Counted from the first letter of the stretch, positions 15,417 to 24,456 are shown. The stretch: DNA of 63,742 nt from Streptomyces griseoluteus (GCA_000717735.1 JOBE01000046.1:1-63742), one strand, 5' to 3'. Notes: generated from the sequence alone by a model not told the origin. Made by a program: numbers and translations.

Positions 15417-15436
15417 GAAACAATCAAGCACGCCTG
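15417..15436 (-). promoter_or_regulatory. TetR operator 1 (ligase / ech / tetR operon)
   Basis: GAAACAATCAAGCACGCCTG on the + strand; the palindromic core CAAGC-AC-GCCTG spans 15425-15436. On the minus strand it overlaps TTGATT, a likely -35. Thirteen bases (GAAACAATCAAGC) are identical in the operator at 23690-23709. Confidence 0.75.
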
Positions 15437-15492
15437 CATGATTTGGGGGATGATCCGGGCCGTTCCTCCCCCGACCCTCGCCTGCCGTGCCC

Positions 15493-16290
15493 TCAGCCCT
15501 CGCAGGCCACGCCGTCGCCGTCGCGGTCGAGGTGGCTGCCGTAGCCCGGCTCGCCCGCCCGGATGGGTGCGGCGCCGGCGGCCCGGACAGCCGTGCAGTT
15601 GCGGTAGTAGACGCTGCTGTCGCCGCCGGAGGACGTGTCCTCGTCGGCGTCCTGCGTGGGCTCCGGCGCGCTGGTGCGCGTCGGCTCAGGCGTGGGCGTC
15701 GGCCGCTGGGTGGTGGGCGCGGGCGTCGGAGTCGGCGTGTGGAGCAGCGTGTTCGGCGACTTCGGGCACGGGACGCCGGGGCCCGTCAGGTACACCACCG
15801 GCACCATCGACGCGATCGGCGCGCCGGCGTCCGGGCGCTGGAAGCAGACCGTCCACGTGCCGTGACCGGCCGGCAGGTCGACGTCCTTGTAGGCGGCGTA
15901 GACCCGGCCCTGGTTGTCCGTGATGAGCTGCTCGGCGGCCGCGAAGGTGCCGCCGACGAGCCGGGGCATCACCGGGGCGGCCGTGGTCTTCGACGGGGTC
16001 GGGGTCGGCGTGGGTGTGGGCTTCGCGGACGCCGTCGCCGTGACCGTCGGCTTCGGCGCGGCCTTCGCGTCGTCCTTCGTCTCGTCCGCCGAGGGGACGA
16101 GGAAGGGCAGCAGGAACCACAGGCCGGAGAGGACGGTCGCCACGATCTTCTGCGACTGCTTCCAGAGGCTCAGCCAGGCGAGGGCTATGCCCGCGGGCGG
16201 GAAGACCACGAGCAGGACGACGATCAGGGCGGGGTGCTGCCACCAGCGGCGGACGGGCGCGGGGGCGTACGGATAGGGGTGCGGATGCAC
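15493..16290 (-). CDS. Membrane-anchored protein with Excalibur Ca-binding domain
   Basis: 265 residues. A short cytoplasmic start (MHPHPYPYAPAPVRRWWQHP), two adjacent transmembrane segments (about 20-65), a Thr/Pro-rich stalk (TPTPTPTPSK), a PASTA-like extracellular module (about 105-180), a second Thr/Pro linker and a C-terminal Excalibur domain (YYRNCTAVRAAG...HLDRDGDGVACEG) with its DxDxDGxxCE calcium loop. The role is inferred to be surface-exposed and possibly wall-associated. GTG 16290 has GGAG 8 nt upstream. It lies alone between the two acyl-CoA operons, with its own promoter region 16291-16400. Confidence 0.85.
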   Translation of the reverse strand: MHPHPYPYAPAPVRRWWQHPALIVVLLVVFPPAGIALAWLSLWKQSQKIVATVLSGLWFLLPFLVPSADETKDDAKAAPKPTVTATASAKPTPTPTPTPSKTTAAPVMPRLVGGTFAAAEQLITDNQGRVYAAYKDVDLPAGHGTWTVCFQRPDAGAPIASMVPVVYLTGPGVPCPKSPNTLLHTPTPTPAPTTQRPTPTPEPTRTSAPEPTQDADEDTSSGGDSSVYYRNCTAVRAAGAAPIRAGEPGYGSHLDRDGDGVACEG

Positions 16291-16403
16291 GGGCGCGTCT
16301 CCTGGGAATGTGAACTGCGTGTGCGCGAAGTGCCGAGAGCGTACACAGGATGTTCACAGGCGATGACCGCCTTACAGAATTCGAGACCGTGACGGAACCT
16401 CCG

Positions 16404-16430
16404 CCTCCGGGCCGTCGGACGGCCCGGAGG
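16404..16430 (-). terminator. Hairpin terminator of the carboxylase operon
   Basis: A perfect 12-bp stem CCTCCGGGCCGT / ACGGCCCGGAGG with a 3-nt loop, just past the acyl-CoA dehydrogenase stop; GACTGAAAAGG follows on the + strand. Confidence 0.85.
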
Positions 16431-16455
16431 ACTGAAAAGGCCGAAGAGGCCCGGC

Positions 16456-17589
16456 TCAGTACGACTTGGGCAGCCCCAGGGAGTGGGTCGAGACGTAGTT
16501 CAGGATCATCTCCCGGCTGACCGGGGCGATCCGGGCCACCCGGGCCGCCGTGATCAGCCTGGCCAGGCCGAACTCCTTCGTGAGGCCGTTGCCGCCGAGG
16601 GTGTGGACCGAGGTGTCGACGGCCTTCACGCACGCCTCCGCCGCCGCGTACTTCGCCATGTTCGCGGCCTCGCCCGCCCCCAGGTCGTCGCCCGCGTCGT
16701 ACAGCTTCGCCGCCTTCTGCATCATCAGGCGGGCCAGCTCCAGTTCGATGTGCGCCTGGGCGAGGGGGTGGGCGATGGCCTGGTGGGCGCCGATCGGGGC
16801 CTTCCAGACCTGGCGTTCCTTCGCGTACGCCACGGCCCGTTCGAGCGCGTAGCGGCCCATGCCGATCGCGAACGCCGCCGTCATGATCCGCTCCGGGTTG
16901 AGGCCCGCGAAGAGCTGGAGGAGCCCCGCGTCCTCGTCGCCGACGAGGGCGTCCGCCGGCAGGTGCACGTCGTCGAGCGTCAGCTCGAACTGCTTCTCGT
17001 CCGCCGCGAGTTCCATCTCGATGTGGCGCCGCCCGAAGCCGGGGGTGTCACGCGGCACGATGAAGAGGCAGGCCTTGAGGTTGCCGGTGCGGGCGTCCGA
17101 CGTACGGCCCACGACCAGCGTCGCGTCCGCGATGTCGACGCCCGACACGAACACCTTCCGGCCGTTGAGGACCCAGCCCTCCTCGGTGCGGGTCGCGGTG
17201 GTCGTGATGCGGTGCGAGTTCGAGCCCGCGTCGGGCTCGGTGATGCCGAACGCCATCGTCCTCGTGCCGTCCGCGAGGCCCGGGAGCCAGGCCCGCTTCT
17301 GCTCCTCCGTACCGAAGCGGGCGATGACCGTGCCGCAGATGGCGGGCGAGACGACCATCATGAGGAGCGGGGCCCCGGCGGCGCCCGCCTCCTCCAGGAC
17401 GATCGACAGCTCGGCCATGCCGCCGCCCCCGCCGCCGTACTCCTCGGGCAGGTTCACGCCCAGGTAGCCGAGCTTCCCGGCCTCCGCCCACAGCGTCGCC
17501 CGGTCGAAACCGGCGCCGTGGCGCCGGCCGAGCGCGGAGACGGCGGCGCGGAGTTCGGTGTGTTCCCGCGGCTCTATGTCGGTGCTCAT
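16456..17589 (-). CDS. Acyl-CoA dehydrogenase
   Basis: 377 residues with the ACAD domain order: N-terminal helical, middle beta (FGITEPDAGSNSHRI, VLNGRKVFVSGVD) and C-terminal helical (HQAIAHPLAQAHIELELARLM, VDTSVHTLGGNGLTKEFGL). It introduces a 2,3-double bond in an acyl-CoA with FAD. The catalytic Glu position cannot be fixed by eye. The start overlaps the biotin-carboxylase stop as ATGA, so it is the last gene of a five-gene operon. AGGAGGAAG precedes it. In the Atu/Liu scheme it corresponds to AtuD/LiuA. Confidence 0.9.
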   Translation of the reverse strand: MSTDIEPREHTELRAAVSALGRRHGAGFDRATLWAEAGKLGYLGVNLPEEYGGGGGGMAELSIVLEEAGAAGAPLLMMVVSPAICGTVIARFGTEEQKRAWLPGLADGTRTMAFGITEPDAGSNSHRITTTATRTEEGWVLNGRKVFVSGVDIADATLVVGRTSDARTGNLKACLFIVPRDTPGFGRRHIEMELAADEKQFELTLDDVHLPADALVGDEDAGLLQLFAGLNPERIMTAAFAIGMGRYALERAVAYAKERQVWKAPIGAHQAIAHPLAQAHIELELARLMMQKAAKLYDAGDDLGAGEAANMAKYAAAEACVKAVDTSVHTLGGNGLTKEFGLARLITAARVARIAPVSREMILNYVSTHSLGLPKSY

Positions 17590-19484
17590 ACGGGGTCTTC
17601 CTCCTGTGCTTCGGTCGTGACGTCTGCCTGTACGACGGCGAGCAGGGCACCGACCTCGACCTGGCGGCCGGGGGCGGCGTGGAGCGCGGTGAGCGTGCCG
17701 GAGGCGGGAGCGATGACGCGGTGCTCCATCTTCATGGCCTCCAGCCAGAGGAGCGGCTGCCCGTCGGTGACCCGGTCGCCGACGGCCAGACCGTCCGCGA
17801 CCCGGACGACGGTGCCGGGCATGGGGGCGAGCAGGGACCCGGGTTCCCGCTGGTCGGCGGGGTCCGGGAAGCGGGGGCGGGAGGTGAGCCGGTACGGGCC
17901 GACGTGGATGGCCTCGCCGTACCGGGCGACGTCGAAGTCCCGTACGACCCCGGCGATTTCCAGGCGTACGCGACGGGGTTCCGCCGACACGACCCGGACG
18001 CCCTCCGGCGCCGTGACCTCGTACCCGCCTCCCCGGCTCGGCCGGTAGCGGACCTCGTGCTCCCCGTACGCCTTCACCTGGTCCTGCGAAGGAAGGTTCC
18101 GCCAGCCGCCGAACCTCCCTCCGGCCCCGGCGGCCTCCGCGAGCGCGGCGGCGACCGCCGCGTACGCCTCGCCGTCCCGGGGGCGGGTGAGCGCCTCCAG
18201 GTTCCGCCCGTAGAACCCGGTGTCCAACCGGTCGACGTCCCGGAACTCGGGGTGTCGCAGCGAGGCGACGAGCAGGTCCCGGTTGGTGGCGGGCCCGTGG
18301 ATCACCGCCCGTTCAAGGACGTGGGCCAGCTTGCGCACGGCCTCGGCGCGGGTCGGCGCGTGCGCCACGACCTTGGCGAGCATGGCGTCGTAGTGCACCG
18401 GCACGGTGTCCCCCGAGGCGTACCCGGTGTCGACGCGGACGCCGGGACCGGCCGGGAACTCGAACCGGTGCAGGACACCCGTCTGCGGCGTCCAGCCCGT
18501 GGCGGGGTCCTCGGCGTAGAGCCGAGCCTCGACCGCGTGACCGGTCTCCACCACCGGGCCGGCGGGAAGCGGCGCGCCCTCCGCGACGGCGATCTGGAGG
18601 GCGACGAGGTCGACGCCGTACACGGCCTCGGTCACCGGGTGCTCCACCTGGAGCCGGGTGTTCATCTCCAGGAAGTGCCAGCGGCCGTCCTCGTAGAGGA
18701 ACTCCACCGTCCCCGCGCCCACGTACCCCACCCGCGACACGGCCTCCCTCACCCGCGCGCGGAGCTCGCCGGTCCCGTCGGTGTGCAGGCCGGGGGCGGG
18801 CGACTCCTCGATCACCTTCTGGTGGCGGCGCTGGAGCGAGCAGTCACGGGTGCCGAGCAGCAGGACACCGCCGTGCGCGTCCGCGAGGACCTGCACCTCC
18901 ACGTGCCGGCCGTTCTCCACGTACGGCTCGACGAACACCTCGCCGTCCCCGAAGGCGCTCGCCGCCTCGGCCGATGCCGCCTTCAACGCCCCCTCAAGCT
19001 CGGTGAGTTCGCGTACGACCCGCATGCCGCGCCCGCCGCCGCCCGCCGCCGCCTTCACCAGGACCGGCAGGTCCCCCTCGGTGACGTCGGTGAGCGGCTC
19101 GACCCCCATGAGCTGCTTCGCCCGCGTCTTCGAGGCCATCGCCTCGATCACCTCCGGCGGCGGCCCGATCCAGACCAGGCCCGCGTCGGTCACGGCCCGC
19201 GCGAAGTCGGCGTTCTCGGAGAGGAAGCCGTAGCCCGGGTGGACGGCGTCCGCGCCCGCCGCGAGCGCCGCCTTCACCACCAGGTCGCCGCGAAGGTACG
19301 TCTCCGCCGGCGCGGCCCCCGGCAGCCGTACCGCCGCGTCGGCCTCGCGGACGTGCAGGGCGTCGGCGTCCGCGTCGGAGTACACGGCGACGGTGGAGAT
19401 GCCGAGGTCACGGCAGGTGCGGAAGACGCGGCAGGCGATCTCGCCCCGGTTGGCGACGAGGACGGAGGTGATCATGGTGATCAA
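17586..19484 (-). CDS. Acyl-CoA carboxylase alpha subunit (biotin carboxylase + BCCP)
   Basis: 632 residues. The biotin carboxylase domains occupy about 1-445 (VLVANRGEIACRVFRTC, glycine-rich ATP loop KAAAGGGGRGMR, EMNTRLQVEHPVTE) and a C-terminal biotinyl domain carries the biotinylation motif LEAMKMEH near residue 590. It carboxylates the carrier biotin for the partner at 19495-21111. The TTG start (19484) is favoured because GAGG lies 8 nt before it, while the ATG at 19475 has no purine-rich site; family alignment would allow either. A slightly shortened central region (MGVEPLTDV) may reflect local indels. Confidence 0.88.
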   Translation of the reverse strand: MITMITSVLVANRGEIACRVFRTCRDLGISTVAVYSDADADALHVREADAAVRLPGAAPAETYLRGDLVVKAALAAGADAVHPGYGFLSENADFARAVTDAGLVWIGPPPEVIEAMASKTRAKQLMGVEPLTDVTEGDLPVLVKAAAGGGGRGMRVVRELTELEGALKAASAEAASAFGDGEVFVEPYVENGRHVEVQVLADAHGGVLLLGTRDCSLQRRHQKVIEESPAPGLHTDGTGELRARVREAVSRVGYVGAGTVEFLYEDGRWHFLEMNTRLQVEHPVTEAVYGVDLVALQIAVAEGAPLPAGPVVETGHAVEARLYAEDPATGWTPQTGVLHRFEFPAGPGVRVDTGYASGDTVPVHYDAMLAKVVAHAPTRAEAVRKLAHVLERAVIHGPATNRDLLVASLRHPEFRDVDRLDTGFYGRNLEALTRPRDGEAYAAVAAALAEAAGAGGRFGGWRNLPSQDQVKAYGEHEVRYRPSRGGGYEVTAPEGVRVVSAEPRRVRLEIAGVVRDFDVARYGEAIHVGPYRLTSRPRFPDPADQREPGSLLAPMPGTVVRVADGLAVGDRVTDGQPLLWLEAMKMEHRVIAPASGTLTALHAAPGRQVEVGALLAVVQADVTTEAQEEDPV

Positions 19485-19494
19485 GGAAGGTGCC

Positions 19495-21111
19495 TCACAT
19501 TCGGAAGACGCCGAAGCCGCCGCGCGCGCCCTCGACCGGTGCCGTGTGGATCGCGGAGAGGCACAGCCCGAGGACCGTGCGGGTGTCGCGGGGGTCGATG
19601 ACCCCGTCGTCGTAGAGCCGTCCGGAGAGGAACATCGGCAGGGACTCCGACTCGATCTGCGCCTCGACGAGGGCGCGGAGCCCTGCGTCGGCCTCGGCAG
19701 CCTTGTCGTCGTACGGCTGCCCCTTGGCGACGGCGCTCGCCCGCGCCACGATCGACAGGACCCCGGCCAGTTGCTGCGGGCCCATGACGGCGGACTTGGC
19801 GCTCGGCCAGGCGAAGAGGAAGCGCGGGTCGTACGCCCGGCCGCACATGCCGTAGTGCCCGGCGCCGTAGCTCGCCCCCATGAGGACGGACAGGTGGGGG
19901 ACGCGCGAGTTCGACACCGCGTTGATCATCATGGCGCCGTGCTTGATGATGCCGCTCTGCTCGTACTCCTTGCCGACCATGTAGCCGGTGGTGTTGTGGA
20001 GGAAGAGGAGGGGGACGTCCCGCTGGTTGGCGAGCTGGATGAACTGCGCCGCCTTCTGCGACTCCGGGCCGAAGAGCACGCCCTGCGCGTTGGCGAGGAC
20101 ACCGACGGGGTAGCCGTGCAGGCTCGCCCACCCGGTCACCAGGCTGGGCCCGTACAGCGGCTTGAACTCGTCGAAGTCGGAACCGTCGACGATCCGGGCG
20201 ATCACCTCGCGCGGGTCGAACGGGGTCTTGAGGTCGCCGGGCACGATCCCGAGGAGTTCGTCCTCGTCGTACATCGGGGGCTCTCCCGTGAGCGGATCGG
20301 GATGCGCCTTGCGGTGGTTCAGACGGGCCACGATCCGGCGGGCCTGGCGGATCGCGTCCGTCTCGTCGACGGCGTAGTGGTCGGCGAGCCCCGACGTCCT
20401 CGCGTGCATCTCGGCACCGCCGAGGGACTCGTCGTCGCTCTCCTCCCCCGTCGCCATCTTCACCAGCGGCGGACCGCCCAGGAAGACCTTCGACCGCTCC
20501 TTGATCATGACGGCGTGGTCGGACATGCCGGGGACGTACGCCCCGCCGGCCGTCGAGTTCCCGAAGACGACGGCGACGGTCGGGATGCCGGCCGCCGACA
20601 GACGCGTCAGGTCGCGGAAGAGCGCCCCGCCGGGGATGAAGATCTCCTTCTGGGAGGGGAGATCGGCGCCGCCGGACTCGACGAGCGAGATGACGGGCAG
20701 CCGGTTGGCGAACGCGATCTCGTTGGCCCGCAGCGCCTTCTTCAGCGTCCACGGGTTGGAGGCGCCCCCGCGCACGGTCGGGTCGTTGGCGGTGATCAGG
20801 CACTCGACGCCCTCGACGACCCCGATCCCGGTGACCAGGGACGCGCCCACTGTGTACTCGGGGGAGGCGCTGCCCCAGGCGGCGAGCGGCGACAGTTCGA
20901 GGAACGGCGAATCCGGGTCGACGAGCAGCTCGATCCGCTCGCGGGCGAGCAGCTTGCCGCGCGCCCGGTGCCGGGCCGTGTACTTCTCGCCGCCGCCCGC
21001 GAGCGCCTTGGCGTGCTCGGCGTCGAGGGCGGCCAGCTTGTCGAGCATGGCGGCGCGGTGGGCCCGGTAGTCGGGTCCGCCGGTGTCGAGGGCGGAGGCG
21101 AGGACGGTCAC
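19495..21111 (-). CDS. Acyl-CoA carboxylase beta subunit (carboxyltransferase, MCC/GCC/PCC family)
   Basis: 538 residues, the carboxyltransferase N and C halves of the PccB/MccB family (VESGGADLPSQ, FGNSTAGGAYVPGMSDH, FLHNTTGYMVGKEYE, GASYGAGHYGMCGRAYDPRF). It moves CO2 from biotin to an acyl-CoA. The overall look is MccB/AtuC-like, but the segment between SGGADLP and AGGAYVP is shorter than in methylcrotonyl-CoA carboxylases and lacks their FGRIFYNQ stretch, so the acyl substrate is open. GTG 21111 follows GGGGGGAT. Ten bp separate it from the alpha subunit. Confidence 0.9.
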   Translation of the reverse strand: MTVLASALDTGGPDYRAHRAAMLDKLAALDAEHAKALAGGGEKYTARHRARGKLLARERIELLVDPDSPFLELSPLAAWGSASPEYTVGASLVTGIGVVEGVECLITANDPTVRGGASNPWTLKKALRANEIAFANRLPVISLVESGGADLPSQKEIFIPGGALFRDLTRLSAAGIPTVAVVFGNSTAGGAYVPGMSDHAVMIKERSKVFLGGPPLVKMATGEESDDESLGGAEMHARTSGLADHYAVDETDAIRQARRIVARLNHRKAHPDPLTGEPPMYDEDELLGIVPGDLKTPFDPREVIARIVDGSDFDEFKPLYGPSLVTGWASLHGYPVGVLANAQGVLFGPESQKAAQFIQLANQRDVPLLFLHNTTGYMVGKEYEQSGIIKHGAMMINAVSNSRVPHLSVLMGASYGAGHYGMCGRAYDPRFLFAWPSAKSAVMGPQQLAGVLSIVARASAVAKGQPYDDKAAEADAGLRALVEAQIESESLPMFLSGRLYDDGVIDPRDTRTVLGLCLSAIHTAPVEGARGGFGVFRM

Positions 21112-21145
21112 GGGCGATCCCCCCGTACGGCTTTCGGTGCGACGG

Positions 21146-22837
21146 TCACAGGAGTCCCTCCGGGATGTCGATGTGGCGCGAGCGGAGCCACTCGCCGAGC
21201 GCCTTGGCCTGGGGGTCGAACCGGGCCTGCGAGGCGACGCCCTCGCCGAGGATTCCGGCGACGGTGAAGTTGAGCGCGCGCAGACGCGGCAGGACGTGCC
21301 GGGTGACGGTCAGGCCGGCGGTCTCCGGGAGGAGCTCCTTGAACGTGCCGACGGTGAGGGCGTGGGCGAGCCAGCGCCACTCCTCCTCCGTGCGGACCCA
21401 CACGCCGACGTTGGCGTCGCCGCCCTTGTCGCCGCTGCGGGCCCCGGCGATCCGGCCGAGCGGAACACGCCGGACCGGCCCGTACGGGAGCGGCTCGGGA
21501 AGATCCGGGCTGGGTACGGGTGCCAGGTCGAGGGTCCGTGGCGGTACGGGGACGGGGACGCGGGTCCCGTCGGGGAGCACGGCCGTGTGCGGGACCTCGG
21601 CGGCCGGTACGGACGCGGTGTCGAAGACGCCGTAGGGGGCGCCCCTGCCGGGTGGGGCGGTGACGTGGAAGCCGGGGTAGCTCGCGAGGGCCAGCTCGAT
21701 CGCGGCCCCCGTCAGGGTGCGGCCGACCTTCTCGGGGTCCTGGTCCCGGACGACGAGCCGGAGCAGGGCGCTCGCGGTCTCCTCGGTGCCGGCGTCGGGC
21801 CTGTCGGTCCGCACAAGCTCCCACCGCACCTCGCCGGGGCGGGACTTCACGAGCGCGTCCTCGACCTGGTCCCGCACCAGCCGGGCCTTCGCCTCGACGT
21901 CGAGACCCGTGAGGACGAACACCACCTCGTTGCGGAAGCCGCCGAGCCTGCTGCGCCCGACCTTGAGCGTCGGGGGTGGCGCCTCGCCCCGTACGCCGTC
22001 GATCCGGACCCGGTCGGGGCCCTCCTGGGTGAGCCGGGCGGTGTCGAGGCGGGCGGTCACGTCCGGGCCGGGGTAGCGGGCGCCGGCCGTCTCGTAGAGG
22101 AGCTGCGCCGTGACCGTGCCGACGTCGACGAGGCCGCCGGTCCCGGGGTGCTTGGTGATGACCGCGCTGCCGTCCGCGTGCAGCTCGGCGACCGGGAAGC
22201 CGGGGCGGCGCAGGACCTCCGGGTCGTGCTCGCGGAAGAAGGCGTAGTTGCCGCCGGTGGCCTGGGTGCCGCACTCCAGGACGTGCCCGGCGACGACCGC
22301 GCCGGCAAGCCTGTCGTACTCCTCGGGCCCCCAGCCGAAGTGCCACTGCGCGGGCCCGGTGACGAGCGCGGCGTCGGTGACGCGGCCGGTGACGACGACA
22401 TCGGCTCCGGCGGAGAGACAGGCGGCGATGCCGGCGCCGCCGAGATAGGCGTTGGCGGTGAGCGCGCCGCCCGTGGCGGGCAGCCGGTCGCCCTCCACGT
22501 ACCCGATCCGGGTCGGCAGGCCGAGCTTCGCGGCGAGGGCGCGCAGGGCGTCGGCGAGCCCGGCGGGGTTGAGGCCGCCCGCGTTGGCGACGATCCTGAC
22601 CCCGCGCTCGTGGGCGAGGCCGAGGCCCTCCTCCATCTGGCGCAGGAACGTCTTCGCGTACCCGGCCTTCGGGTCCTTCAGCTGGTCGCGGCCGAGGATG
22701 AGCATGGTCAGCTCGGCGAGGTAGTCGCCGGTGAGGACGTCGAGTCCACCGCCGGGCCCGCCGCCGGTGAGCATCTCGCGGACGGCGTCGAAGCGGTCGC
22801 CGTAGAAACCGGAGGCGTTGCCGATACGGAGGACCAC
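21146..22837 (-). CDS. AtuA-family protein (DUF1446)
   Basis: 563 residues. An N-terminal AtuA domain (RIGNASGFYGDRFDA start, RIVANAGGLNPAGLADAL, VVTGRVTDAALV, ECGTQATGGNYAF) and a C-terminal AtuA-like ferredoxin-fold domain of about 100 residues (RIAGARSGDKGGDANVGVWV). AtuA is essential for citronellol/geraniol catabolism in Pseudomonas, but its reaction is not established. GTG 22837 shares its G with the TAG stop of the upstream gene, and GGAGGGG precedes it, indicating tight coupling. It sits directly before the carboxylase genes, as in atu clusters. Confidence 0.88.
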   Translation of the reverse strand: MVLRIGNASGFYGDRFDAVREMLTGGGPGGGLDVLTGDYLAELTMLILGRDQLKDPKAGYAKTFLRQMEEGLGLAHERGVRIVANAGGLNPAGLADALRALAAKLGLPTRIGYVEGDRLPATGGALTANAYLGGAGIAACLSAGADVVVTGRVTDAALVTGPAQWHFGWGPEEYDRLAGAVVAGHVLECGTQATGGNYAFFREHDPEVLRRPGFPVAELHADGSAVITKHPGTGGLVDVGTVTAQLLYETAGARYPGPDVTARLDTARLTQEGPDRVRIDGVRGEAPPPTLKVGRSRLGGFRNEVVFVLTGLDVEAKARLVRDQVEDALVKSRPGEVRWELVRTDRPDAGTEETASALLRLVVRDQDPEKVGRTLTGAAIELALASYPGFHVTAPPGRGAPYGVFDTASVPAAEVPHTAVLPDGTRVPVPVPPRTLDLAPVPSPDLPEPLPYGPVRRVPLGRIAGARSGDKGGDANVGVWVRTEEEWRWLAHALTVGTFKELLPETAGLTVTRHVLPRLRALNFTVAGILGEGVASQARFDPQAKALGEWLRSRHIDIPEGLL

Positions 22838-23625
22838 TAGGACCCCTCCGGGGCGCGGCCCGGACCCGCGGGGCCCGCGAAGGCCTGGGCGATGGTGAGC
22901 CAGTGCTCGGCGTCGGGGCCTTCGGCGACGAGGGCGGTGTCGTCGCGGTGGACGCGCTGGGTGACGAGGAGGCAGAAGTCGAGGGCGGGCCCGGTGACCT
23001 TCTGGGCGGCGCCCTCGGGGCCGTAGACCCACGACTTCCCGTCCGGCGCGACGAGTTCCACCCGGAAGGGGTCGGCGGGCGCCGGGAGACCCCGCACCAG
23101 GTAGGCGTAGTCGCGGGCGCGGTGGCCGATCCAGGCGACGTGCCGGAGGCGGGCGGTGGGCGCGCGGACGACCCCGAGGGCGTCGGCGATGTCCTGGCCG
23201 TGCGCCCAGGTCTCCATGAGCCGGGCGGTGGCCATGGCGGAGGCGCTCATCGGCGGCCCGTACCAGGGGAAACGCACGCCCGGCGGCACCGCGCGCAGGG
23301 CCTCCTGGAGCTGCTCGCGGCCCTCGCGCCAGCGCGTGAGCAGCTCGGCGGGCGGCAGCTTCGCGCCCTCCTCGGCGCCCTCGTCGACGAAACGGTCGGG
23401 CGCGGCGAGGGCCTTCGCGGTCTCGGCGGCGAAGGCCTCGGCGTCGGTGGCGGCGAGGAGCGCGGCGCGGTCGGTCCAGGCGAGGTGCGCGATCTGGTGG
23501 GCGACGGTCCAGCCGGGCGCGGGGGTGGGCGCACCCCACTGCTCCTGGCTCGACTCGCCGACGAGCAGGTCGAGTTCGTCGCTCTCGGCACGCAGGTCGT
23601 CGAGCACGACGACGGGGTCGGACAC
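22837..23625 (-). CDS. TIGR03084-like DinB/mycothiol-transferase-fold protein
   Basis: 262 residues of the maleylpyruvate isomerase/DinB-like helical-bundle family: GWTVAHQIAHLAWTD with a metal-type His, RLMETWAHGQDIADALG near residue 140, and a C-terminal SCP2-like half. Proteins of this group often use mycothiol or bind a metal. The reaction is unknown. It is the first gene of the operon leading to acyl-CoA dehydrogenase. GTG 23625 has GAGGGGAG about 7 nt before it. The shared TetR operator lies 65 bp upstream. Confidence 0.8.
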   Translation of the reverse strand: MSDPVVVLDDLRAESDELDLLVGESSQEQWGAPTPAPGWTVAHQIAHLAWTDRAALLAATDAEAFAAETAKALAAPDRFVDEGAEEGAKLPPAELLTRWREGREQLQEALRAVPPGVRFPWYGPPMSASAMATARLMETWAHGQDIADALGVVRAPTARLRHVAWIGHRARDYAYLVRGLPAPADPFRVELVAPDGKSWVYGPEGAAQKVTGPALDFCLLVTQRVHRDDTALVAEGPDAEHWLTIAQAFAGPAGPGRAPEGS

Positions 23626-23689
23626 GGTGCGCTCCCCTCGGGGGACGGGCGTTCACGGGCCTTCGCCGAGGAGCATGACAGCGACACCA

Positions 23690-23709
23690 GAAACAATCAA
23701 GCGTGCTTG
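23690..23709 (-). promoter_or_regulatory. TetR operator 2 (carboxylase operon)
   Basis: GAAACAATCAAGCGTGCTTG, core palindrome CAAGC-GT-GCTTG (23698-23709), better than operator 1. On the minus strand it overlaps TTGATT, and CATGCT lies 17 bp downstream as a possible -10. Confidence 0.75.
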
Positions 23710-23758
23710 CTTTACTTTCGAGGGGTACTTCCGGGGGACTTCCGAGGGGGCGGTCGCG

Positions 23759-24274
23759 TCACGCCCACGCGTTGAAGAGCACTCCACCCAGCGTGGTGAC
23801 GCCGTACGTGCGCACCTGGCGCCACTCCACCCGCGTGAACGCCGAAGTGTCCACGCCGGAGAGAGGCGTGGCGAGCCGCTCGCCGCTCAGCACCACGAAG
23901 CCCGCCGCCTCGAAGACCGAGGCCCACGACGGAGGATCGAGGAACAACTCCTCCGCGTACCAGTTCCGGCGCTCCCGGGCGAAGGCGATCCAGGGATGAT
24001 GGGCGTGACACAGGACGACGGTCTCGCCGGTGCGATCGACGACCGACGCGATGTGGAAGGTCCGAGGGAACTCCTGGACCTCGATCTCGCCCAGCCGGCC
24101 CTCGGCGGCCCGGGCGGCGGCGTGCAGAGCGGCTCGGAACGCCCGCAGACCGGTCTCCGGAAGCGGGCCGTCCTTCGCCACGAAGAAGCCCGTCGCGCCG
24201 CGCGGCAGCGCGAAACCCGTGTCGCCCTCGCCTCCGTTCCCCACGCCGTTCCCCTCATCCCCCTCGTCGCTCAC
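23759..24274 (-). CDS. Conserved hypothetical protein
   Basis: 171 residues, not recognised. The first 20 residues are acidic and Gly-rich (MSDEGDEGNGVGNGGEGDTG). The rest looks globular, with TVVLCHAHHPWIAFARE, NWYAEELFLDPPSW and a closing VTTLGGVLFNAWA. There is no signal peptide or transmembrane segment. GTG 24274 overlaps the DUF1272 stop as GTGA, so both genes form a coupled pair; the function of neither is known. Confidence 0.7.
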   Translation of the reverse strand: MSDEGDEGNGVGNGGEGDTGFALPRGATGFFVAKDGPLPETGLRAFRAALHAAARAAEGRLGEIEVQEFPRTFHIASVVDRTGETVVLCHAHHPWIAFARERRNWYAEELFLDPPSWASVFEAAGFVVLSGERLATPLSGVDTSAFTRVEWRQVRTYGVTTLGGVLFNAWA

Positions 24275-24456
24275 GCCCCGGCGGCGCGTCGCGGCCTCGG
24301 CACCAGTTCACCACCGCAGTTGGGGCACACATCCGCCATGGCGTCGGCGCAGGGAACGCAGAAGCTGCACTCGTACGAACAGATCCGCGCGGGCCCGTCG
24401 GGTGTCAGGGCCGCCGCCTCGCAGCGCTCACACCGGTCTCGCATCTCCAGAGCCAT
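24271..24456 (-). CDS. DUF1272 small zinc-ribbon-like protein
   Basis: 61 residues starting MALEMRDRCERCEAAA with Cys pairs CERC, CSYECSFCVPC and CPNCGGELVPRP, the DUF1272 pattern, probably a structural zinc site. The function of this family is unknown. ATG 24456 follows GGAGGGGG. It is coupled to the downstream hypothetical protein by a GTGA overlap. Confidence 0.85.
   Translation of the reverse strand: MALEMRDRCERCEAAALTPDGPARICSYECSFCVPCADAMADVCPNCGGELVPRPRRAAGA

Noticed and set aside
12393..23709. Specialised-metabolite gene cluster
   Set aside because: No PKS, NRPS, terpene synthase or similar core enzyme; the operons look catabolic.
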